Origin: Chloroflexota bacterium
GTDB taxonomy: Bacteria; Chloroflexota; Anaerolineae; Anaerolineales; DRMV01
Length of the DNA stretch: 6,648 nucleotides
Direction: 5' to 3'
NCBI GenBank assembly: GCA_013153335.1
Contig: JAADEP010000035.1
Location: 1-6,648, forward strand
The translations under genes were made by a program, and so were the position numbers. The notes below the pieces were generated by a model. It was given only the letters and a program-made list of their open reading frames with translations, did no database searches and was not told where the DNA came from. Of the stretch, positions 1 through 4,115 are shown one piece after another (the first letter of the stretch is position 1; every line of letters begins with the position of its first letter).

Positions 1-323
1 AAGAGGTGATCCGCTTCCGGGTGGACGAGAAGCCCAGCCCCATGGCGCACCTGGGCGACCCGGTGCTCAACCGCCAGGGCCGGGTGATCGGCGTAGTCAC
101 CAGCAGCGCGATCGGCACGGACGGTCACCAAGTCGGTTTGGCCTACGTCGAGCGCAAATATGGCGAAGAAGGCACGCCGATTTACATCCTGCCCGGCGCG
201 CAGCGCCACAAGACCGCGCCCAAGGCCCCGGCGGCCCTACAAGAGGGCGACCGCCTGCCCATCCCGGTCAAGGCGACCGTGGTCAAGCGCTTCCCGAAGA
301 AGTTCGACGTGCCGACAGCGTAA
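1..323 (+). CDS. GcvT-family aminomethyltransferase-like protein, C-terminal part (5' end outside window)
   Basis: The reading frame is open from the left edge (first whole codon at 3-5) to TAA at 321-323, so only about the last 107 residues are visible. They match the C-terminal barrel domain of the glycine cleavage T-protein / aminomethyltransferase family: a conserved run of the form GDPVLNRQGRVIGVVTSSA, then a glycine-rich GLAYVERKYGEEGTPIYI stretch, where the family has its final beta strands. Proteins of this family transfer one-carbon units from a methylamine-type substrate to tetrahydrofolate. The folate-binding and catalytic N-terminal part is not in the window, so T-protein proper (gcvT) cannot be told from a paralogue such as a dimethylglycine or sarcosine dehydrogenase-like protein. 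About 45 residues follow the core domain and end in a basic VKRFPKKFDVPTA tail, longer than a minimal GcvT, which argues mildly for a paralogue. The in-frame GTG at 6 is internal, not a start. Confidence 0.8.
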   Translation, partial: EVIRFRVDEKPSPMAHLGDPVLNRQGRVIGVVTSSAIGTDGHQVGLAYVERKYGEEGTPIYILPGAQRHKTAPKAPAALQEGDRLPIPVKATVVKRFPKKFDVPTA

Positions 324-338
324 CCCACGCGAACCACG

Positions 339-362
339 CGGGGCGAGGTCCTCAGGGCCCCG
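339..362 (+). terminator. Possible hairpin terminator after the GcvT-like gene
   Basis: The stem starts 16 nt after the stop codon. CGGGGC (339-344) pairs with GCCCCG (357-362), and inside it GAGG (345-348) pairs with CCTC (350-353), leaving a 3-nt AGG bulge (354-356). No T-run follows, so this is not a classical intrinsic terminator. It could instead only stabilise the 3' end of the message. Confidence 0.4.
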
Positions 363-397
363 CCCGTTGCGCGTCTAGACGGCGCGGCCCCGCTTGG

Positions 398-430
398 TTC
401 GCGGGCGGCTATAGTCCCATGCCGCGGGCA
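398..430. repeat. Decayed third copy of the palindromic repeat
   Basis: TTCGCGGGCGGCTA (398-411) is the same as the left arm of module A, which begins at 450, but the expected ACCCGCCCGC right arm is missing. It is replaced by TAGTCCCAT followed by GCCGCGGGC (421-429), which resembles the left arm of the second palindrome type. This reads as a collapsed or deleted module, joining the start of one palindrome to part of the other. Confidence 0.45.
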
Positions 431-452
431 GCGGAATCCGCGCGCATGATTC

Positions 453-474
453 GCGGGCGGCTAAACCCGCCCGC
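453..474. repeat. Palindrome 1 of module A (8-bp arms)
   Basis: GCGGGCGG (453-460) is the exact reverse complement of CCGCCCGC (467-474), with the 6-nt loop CTAAAC between them. The same arms recur at 603-624. Confidence 0.8.
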
Positions 475-543
475 TAGAAATTCCCCACCTGCGCACGCCC
501 GCGCGCTGGGCCAGCCAGCTCGCGCGCGATTTTATACTAACTA

Positions 544-566
544 GCCGCGGGCTTCCAGCCCGCGGC
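544..566. repeat. Palindrome 2 of module A (perfect 10-bp arms)
   Basis: GCCGCGGGCT (544-553) and AGCCCGCGGC (557-566) are exact reverse complements around the 3-nt loop TCC. This is the strongest hairpin in the window. No T-tract follows it, so it does not look like a simple terminator. Confidence 0.8.
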
Positions 567-602
567 GCCCGCGGCACGCGAGCACACCCATGGCCACGGG
601 CC

Positions 603-624
603 GCGGGCGGCTGAACCCGCCCGC
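603..624. repeat. Palindrome 1 of module B
   Basis: GCGGGCGG (603-610) pairs exactly with CCGCCCGC (617-624) around CTGAAC. It is the same as the palindrome at 453-474 apart from one loop base. Confidence 0.8.
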
Positions 625-681
625 TACCACCGCACGCCCCGCGCATTGGCCGAATAATCCACGCGTAATTTTATTACGCTA

Positions 682-704
682 GCCGCGGGCTTCCGACCCG
701 CGGC
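682..704. repeat. Palindrome 2 of module B (partly decayed)
   Basis: GCCGCGGG (682-689) pairs with CCCGCGGC (697-704). Relative to the copy at 544-566, the right arm begins GA instead of AG, so the stem is 8 bp and the loop 7 nt. Confidence 0.75.
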
Positions 705-842
705 GCCTGTGGCGTTCATCGACCTTTGTCGTTACCTCGGGGTTCATGGCTCGCATCTCGTCGGTAACCTTATCATTTGCAAGAACCAGACCCCATGGCG
801 GCATTCATTTTGGTTCGACACGCGCCCAAACCGGGCCAAGGC

Positions 843-851
843 TGGTATAAT
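843..851 (+). promoter_or_regulatory. Extended -10 promoter for the rnc operon
   Basis: TGGTATAAT at 843-851 is a perfect TATAAT hexamer (846-851) with the TGn extension upstream. This is rare in such GC-rich DNA and is well placed before rnc. No good -35 box sits 16-18 bp upstream (823-830 is CG-rich); a TCGACA at 815-820 is too far away. Extended -10 promoters can work without a -35. The predicted start of transcription is near 858, giving a leader of about 39 nt before the ATG at 897. Confidence 0.6.
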
Positions 852-896
852 GCGGACAGGCCACGGAGGGCGAGGGGACGCACGCTCGAGGGGGCC

Positions 897-1634
897 ATGG
901 ACCTCACACCCGAACGACGCCGCCAACTAGAAGCCTTTGCCCGAGGCTTGGGGTTCCCGTTTCGCGATTGGCGCTGGCTCAACCAGGCGCTCATCCATCC
1001 CTCGTACCGCAACGAGCACCCCGAGGTGGGGCAAGATAACCAACGTCTCGAGTTTCTCGGCGACGCGCTGCTCAACTTCATCGTGGCCGATTGGCTATGC
1101 CAACAACATCCCGATTGGGATGAAGGCACGCTCACGGCCTGGCGAGCGAGCCTGGTGCGCGGGGAACAGCTGGCCCAATGGGCCGAAAACCTGGGCTTCG
1201 AGCAGGTCATCCTGCTGGGCCGGGGGCATCCCCAGACTTTCGCGCGGGCGCGCACGTCGATCTTGGCCGACGCGTTCGAAGCCTTTATCGGCGCGCTGTA
1301 CCGGGATCAGGGCATGGACGCGGTGCGCGCGTTTTTGATTTCGCTGCTCGAGGAAGGGTGGAAGGCCTTGCAACACGAGGAAAAGCCCACAAACCCGAAG
1401 ACGCGCTTGCAAGAGTGGACCCAGGCCCACGGGTTGGGCACCCCGCGCTATCGCCTGGTCGAGCAAAAAGGCCCGGCCCACGCACCCCAATTTGTCGTGG
1501 AAGTACTGGTGGGCGGTGAGGTTTGGGGCCGGGGCGAAGGCTCCAGCAAACGCCGGGCCGAACACGCGGCCGCCGAGGAGGCATGGTTGCGCCGGGTCGC
1601 AGGCCAGGGCAAAACCCAGGAGGAAGGAGCATGA
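897..1634 (+). CDS. rnc: Ribonuclease III
   Basis: This is a cytoplasmic, Mg-dependent endonuclease that cleaves double-stranded RNA and acts in rRNA maturation and mRNA turnover. The 245-residue length is normal for the family. The RNase III domain covers about residues 5-155 and carries the signature NQRLEFLGDALL at 48-59. The acidic catalytic set is E52, D56, D125 and E128 (LADAFEAFIGALY). The double-stranded RNA-binding domain spans about 167-235, opening with NPKTRLQEW and ending in the conserved GSSKRRAEHAAA helix. I chose the ATG at 897 because the N-terminus then fits the family and the start lies downstream of the TATAAT at 846-851. The frame stays open back to an ATG at 795 and a TTG at 777, but those would lie upstream of that promoter. 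A purine-rich GAGGGGG ends 2 nt before the ATG, closer than usual. The stop overlaps the next gene's start (ATGA), so this is the first gene of an operon. Confidence 0.95.
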   Translation: MDLTPERRRQLEAFARGLGFPFRDWRWLNQALIHPSYRNEHPEVGQDNQRLEFLGDALLNFIVADWLCQQHPDWDEGTLTAWRASLVRGEQLAQWAENLGFEQVILLGRGHPQTFARARTSILADAFEAFIGALYRDQGMDAVRAFLISLLEEGWKALQHEEKPTNPKTRLQEWTQAHGLGTPRYRLVEQKGPAHAPQFVVEVLVGGEVWGRGEGSSKRRAEHAAAEEAWLRRVAGQGKTQEEGA

Positions 1635-1954
1635 GCCGCAGCTTCCAAAAGCGCGTGGAAGATTTCGTGTGCGAGGTTTGCGGCGCGCACGTCCACGGCG
1701 ATGGCTATACGAATCACTGCCCCCATTGCCTCTGGAGCAAGCACGTCGACATCCTGCCCGGCGACCGCGCAGCATCGTGCCACGGCCTGATGGAGCCCAT
1801 CGGCGTGGAAGTCCACAAAGGTCGCTATGTCCTCATCCACCGCTGCACCCGCTGCGGCCAAATCCGCCGTAACCGGACCGCACCCAACGACAACTTTGAC
1901 CTCATTGTCCGCCTGGCCGAGCGCTGGGCCTGGGAACAGGCTGGCCGTTCGTGA
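1631..1954 (+). CDS. RNHCP domain zinc-ribbon protein
   Basis: This 107-residue protein matches the RNHCP family (named for its Arg-Asn-His-Cys-Pro motif), whose function is not established. Visible hallmarks are a CxxC at C14/C17, the signature TNHCPHCLWSKHVD at 27-40 (C30, C33, H29), the PGDRAASCHGLMEPI block at 43-57 with C50, and HRCTRCG at 70-76 (C72, C75), followed by NRTAPNDN. The four Cys pairs or singles with nearby His suggest one or two structural zinc sites. The signature's first residue is Thr here instead of Arg. There is no signal peptide or membrane segment, so it is likely cytoplasmic. The start is ATG 1631, with an AGGAAGGAG purine run at 1621-1629 directly before it. It overlaps the rnc stop by 4 nt and its own stop overlaps the next GTG, so translation is probably coupled. 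The RNase III context allows an RNA-related role, but that is inference only. Confidence 0.88.
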   Translation: MSRSFQKRVEDFVCEVCGAHVHGDGYTNHCPHCLWSKHVDILPGDRAASCHGLMEPIGVEVHKGRYVLIHRCTRCGQIRRNRTAPNDNFDLIVRLAERWAWEQAGRS

Positions 1955-3084
1955 ACCCGGTCAATCCTTTCGCGAGGCAATCCGCCATGACCCTATCGTT
2001 TCCGCGCTCCCTGGACGCGGCTTGGGAACAAATCCGCTCGTGGCTCGAGCCGCTTCGTCAAGCCTGGCCTAATCTGCAAGTGCACGAGGAAATTCTGCCC
2101 CACGGCACGCCGTGGCGCTGGATCTACGCGCCAGCCCGCCGCCAACCCCAACGGGTTCTGATGCTCGGCGCGGGCCTGCACGGCATCGAAGGCCACGTCG
2201 GCGTCGCCATCCTCGACCTTTTTCTCCGTGAATTCGCGCCGCACCTCGACGCGGCCGTCACCGACCTCTACCTCATCCCTGTGGCCAACCCGTGGGGCAT
2301 GGCCCATGGCCGCCGGGTCAACGCGAACAACGTGGACCTCAACCGAAACTTCCTCGCGGACCAGCAGCCCTTCCCCCGAATCGACAACCCTGCTTATGAG
2401 AAGCTCTACCCCTTCCTGAATCCGCAAGGGCCCGTGCGCCGGGCGGACCGCTGGCGCTTCTGGCTGCGCGGGCTCAAGGCCATTGCCCAAGCCGGCGGCC
2501 CGAGCGCGCTGCGCTCAGCTTCGTTGCAAGGCCAATCCCAGTTCCCCGAAGGCATTTTCTACACCGGCCAGGATATCGAGCCCGAAACCCATAATTTGCA
2601 ACGCCTGATCTCGCGCGCGTTCCAACGCCCGCAGGTGCTGTATATCGATATCCACACGGGCTACGGCCCCAAGCACCAGCTTTCCATCGTCGTGCCTGAA
2701 AAAGAGCCCCGCACCAACGAGGAATTGGCGCAACAGCTCAGCTATCCGCACATCGACCGCGTGCGGTCTGAAACCTTCTACCGCATCCAAGGCGATCTCG
2801 GCGGCTATCTCATGCGCCGGGGCCAGGCCCTGGGCGTGCCCACCACCTATTTGGGCTTTGAATTCGGCACTTGGGGCGCTTCGTTGGCCGCACAACTCCG
2901 CAGCCTGCGCGCGATGGTCCTCGAGAACCAGCTCCACCGCTTCGGCGCGGAAGATCCGAGCGTCGCGGCCTGGGTGCGGCAAGAATTCCGAGACCTCTTC
3001 TTCCCCCAGGACCCGGAGTGGCGCCGCGCGGCCGAAACCCAAGCTCGACAAGCGTTTCGCGGGGTTCTGCGCGCGTTTGCCTGA
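1951..3084 (+). CDS. DUF2817 / M14-like zinc carboxypeptidase family protein
   Basis: This is a predicted zinc metallopeptidase or amidase of the M14-like DUF2817 group; the substrate is unknown. Numbering is from the GTG. The zinc-binding pair H77/E80 is in GLHGIEG, the substrate-binding NNVDLNRNF is at 126-134 after NPWGMAHGRRVN, the third zinc ligand H235 is in YIDIHTGYG, and the catalytic glutamate is probably E304 in GFEFGTWG. The set of catalytic residues is therefore complete. No signal peptide or transmembrane segment is visible, so it probably acts in the cytoplasm. The start is uncertain. GTG 1951 overlaps the RNHCP stop (GTGA), implying coupling, but has no clear ribosome site. ATG 1987 (residue 13) has GAGG at 1974-1977, 9 nt upstream, and would remove 12 poorly conserved residues. 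The gene is third in the rnc operon, and nothing in the sequence links its activity to RNA. Confidence 0.85.
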   Translation: MNPVNPFARQSAMTLSFPRSLDAAWEQIRSWLEPLRQAWPNLQVHEEILPHGTPWRWIYAPARRQPQRVLMLGAGLHGIEGHVGVAILDLFLREFAPHLDAAVTDLYLIPVANPWGMAHGRRVNANNVDLNRNFLADQQPFPRIDNPAYEKLYPFLNPQGPVRRADRWRFWLRGLKAIAQAGGPSALRSASLQGQSQFPEGIFYTGQDIEPETHNLQRLISRAFQRPQVLYIDIHTGYGPKHQLSIVVPEKEPRTNEELAQQLSYPHIDRVRSETFYRIQGDLGGYLMRRGQALGVPTTYLGFEFGTWGASLAAQLRSLRAMVLENQLHRFGAEDPSVAAWVRQEFRDLFFPQDPEWRRAAETQARQAFRGVLRAFA

Positions 3085-3114
3085 GCCCATCCACCCGCGC
3101 CCCGGACCAACCTT

Positions 3115-3120
3115 AGGAGG
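3115..3120 (+). promoter_or_regulatory. Strong ribosome binding site of the ferritin/VIT gene
   Basis: AGGAGG lies 5 nt before the ATG at 3126. It favours that start over the in-frame ATG at 3135, which would be 14 nt away. It is the best Shine-Dalgarno site in the window. Confidence 0.75.
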
Positions 3121-3125
3121 CGACT

Positions 3126-4013
3126 ATGGACCCCATGTCCATCCACGAACAACTACGTCGGGACCTGCTCGACCGCCAACGGGACGAAATCACCGAATAC
3201 TACATTTACAACGCCCTGGCCGACATGCTCGACGACCCCAAAAACGCAGAGCTGCTGCGAGAAATCGCGGAAGCCGAAATGCGTCACTACCAGGAATGGC
3301 GCATGTACACCGGCCAGGAAGTCCCGCCTTCCCGCTTCAAAATCTGGCTCTATCTTTTGCTCGCCCGCATCTTTGGCCTGGTGTTTACGTTGCGGCTTAT
3401 GGAACGCGGGGAGCGCCGCGCTCAGGCCGCATACGAGCGCATTCTCCGCTACATCCCGCAAGCCGAAACCATTTTGCGCGAGGAAGAAGAACACGAAGAA
3501 CGCCTGCTCGGCCTGCTGCAAGAAGAGCGTTTGGCCTACATTTCGAGCATTGTGCTAGGCTTGAACGACGCGCTGGTGGAGCTGATGGGCGCGTTGGCCG
3601 GGCTTACCTTGGCGCTGCAAAACGGCCCTCTTATTGCGCTGAGCGGCATGATCACCGGCACCGCGGCCGCGCTCTCGATGGCCGCGTCCGAATACCTCTC
3701 GACCAAGGCCGAAGGGGGCGAGAAACACCCCGTGCGCGCAGCCACGTACACGGGCATCACCTACTTCGGCGCGGTGATCGCGCTTATCTTGCCTTACCTC
3801 TTTTTGGACAACTACTACCTCAGCCTCGCGACTTCGCTGCTCATCGCGGTGCTGCTCATCGCGGCCTTCACGTTCTACACCGCGGTGGTGAAAGAAACCA
3901 GCTTCTGGCGCAACTTTCTTGAGATGACCCTCATCACCTTCGGCGTGGCCGCGTTCAGTTTTGCCCTGGGCTATGCCCTGCGGCTCATCTTCGGCGTTGA
4001 CATCGACGTGTAA
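3126..4013 (+). CDS. Membrane-bound ferritin-like protein: rubrerythrin-type domain fused to VIT1/CCC1 iron transporter domain
   Basis: This 295-residue fusion resembles the MbfA / Er-VIT1 class, which binds iron in a cytoplasmic ferritin-like domain and moves Fe(II) or Mn(II) across the membrane. The N-terminal part (about 1-135) has the four-helix pattern with paired metal motifs: E21/E24 in EITEYYIYN, E51-H54 (EMRH), Glu residues in MERGERR (93-96), and E120-H123 in EEEEHEER, as expected for a di-iron site. The C-terminal part (about 137-290) begins with SSIVLGLNDALVELMGALAG, the VIT1 hallmark, and has AASEYLS at 187-192 where VIT1 has its EY-S motif. Predicted membrane segments are about 139-163, 166-190, 208-228, 233-254 and 268-289. 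Residues 72-90 are also hydrophobic, which in this family belongs to helix 3 of the ferritin domain. It lies 41 bp after the peptidase gene with its own AGGAGG site, so it could be the operon's last gene or separately transcribed. Transport direction cannot be read from sequence. Confidence 0.88.
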   Translation: MDPMSIHEQLRRDLLDRQRDEITEYYIYNALADMLDDPKNAELLREIAEAEMRHYQEWRMYTGQEVPPSRFKIWLYLLLARIFGLVFTLRLMERGERRAQAAYERILRYIPQAETILREEEEHEERLLGLLQEERLAYISSIVLGLNDALVELMGALAGLTLALQNGPLIALSGMITGTAAALSMAASEYLSTKAEGGEKHPVRAATYTGITYFGAVIALILPYLFLDNYYLSLATSLLIAVLLIAAFTFYTAVVKETSFWRNFLEMTLITFGVAAFSFALGYALRLIFGVDIDV

Positions 4014-4051
4014 CCCCGCCCAACCCCCGCGTGCCCCGGAAGCGAAAGGTC

Positions 4052-4074
4052 CGCCTTCAGCCCAGGCTGAGGCG
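4052..4074 (+). terminator. Hairpin between the ferritin/VIT gene and ftsK
   Basis: CGCC (4052-4055) plus TCAGCC (4057-4062) pairs with GGCTGA (4065-4070) plus GGCG (4071-4074), leaving a single bulged T at 4056. The stem begins 39 nt after the stop and ends 8 nt before the TATACT box. There is no T-tract, so it may be a weak terminator, an mRNA 3' stabiliser or an operator for the ftsK promoter. Confidence 0.45.
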
Positions 4075-4082
4075 AAGGCAGG

Positions 4083-4088
4083 TATACT
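4083..4088 (+). promoter_or_regulatory. Candidate -10 box for ftsK
   Basis: TATACT at 4083-4088 is an isolated AT-containing hexamer in GC-rich DNA, 27 nt before the ftsK ATG. No convincing -35 lies at 16-18 bp; TTCAGC at 4056-4061 is 21 bp away and inside the hairpin. The predicted leader would be about 20 nt and would keep the GGAGG site. Confidence 0.4.
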
Positions 4089-4105
4089 AAGGGTGAAGGC
4101 TAGCC

Positions 4106-4110
4106 GGAGG
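4106..4110 (+). promoter_or_regulatory. Ribosome binding site of ftsK
   Basis: GGAGG at 4106-4110 lies 5 nt before the ATG at 4116. This fixes the start and keeps the very basic N-terminal tail in the protein. Confidence 0.7.
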
Positions 4111-4115
4111 CACGC

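Larger units (their letters stand above)
451..566. repeat. Palindrome-pair repeat module A
   Basis: This module consists of palindrome 1 (453-474), a spacer of about 69 nt, and palindrome 2 (544-566). Module B at 601-704 repeats the same order with clear sequence identity in both palindromes, in the CACGCCC/GCGC part of the spacer, and in the ATTTTAT run just before palindrome 2. Both palindromes carry a CTAG at the spacer-facing side (474-477 and 541-544), so they can be read as two related elements in inverted orientation, as in BIME/REP-type clusters. The spacer contains TTTATACTAA (531-540), a rare AT patch that could also act as a -10 box. Confidence 0.75.
601..704. repeat. Palindrome-pair repeat module B
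   Basis: This is the second copy of the module, with palindromes at 603-624 and 682-704. Its palindrome 1 keeps identical 8-bp arms and differs from module A only in the loop (CTGAAC against CTAAAC). Its palindrome 2 has lost two base pairs next to the loop. The spacer is shorter than in module A and has diverged, but it retains AATTTTATTA before the CTAG at 679-682. Palindrome arms are better conserved than spacers, which suggests the hairpins are the maintained part. Confidence 0.75.
324..896. other. 573-bp intergenic region holding palindromic repeat modules and the rnc promoter
   Basis: I see no credible coding region here. The contents in order are a hairpin after the upstream gene (339-362), a decayed repeat copy (398-430), repeat module A (451-566), repeat module B (601-704), an unassigned 705-845 stretch of lower GC, and an extended -10 promoter (843-851) serving rnc. 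Short open frames across the region are low-complexity Arg/Pro/Gly translations of the GC palindromes, without ribosome sites or recognisable motifs. Confidence 0.7.

Noticed and set aside
533..538. TATACT in the module A spacer as a promoter
   Set aside because: It has no matching -35 and no gene follows closely. In module B the equivalent site reads TTTATT, so it is not conserved.
461..646. Possible small protein on the - strand within the repeat region
   Set aside because: It consists of translated palindromes, has no ribosome site, and is not continued in module B in an equivalent way.
451..704. CRISPR array
   Set aside because: There are only two modules with diverged spacers, and each repeat unit is itself a pair of different palindromes. 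There is no constant 25-40 nt repeat with regular spacers.
777..896. Upstream starts (TTG 777, ATG 795) for RNase III
   Set aside because: They lie upstream of the near-perfect extended -10 at 843-851 and would add a segment outside the RNase III fold. I kept the ATG at 897, while noting the LVRHA-like stretch as a finding.
709..930. Possible small + strand protein starting MAFIDLCRYLGVHG
   Set aside because: The GTG start has no ribosome site, the frame runs into the rnc coding region out of frame, and no recognisable motif is present.
2858..3922. 354-codon + strand frame overlapping the peptidase and ferritin/VIT genes
   Set aside because: The sequence is Arg/Pro/Ala-rich without family features. 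The overlapping frames have complete catalytic and metal motifs.
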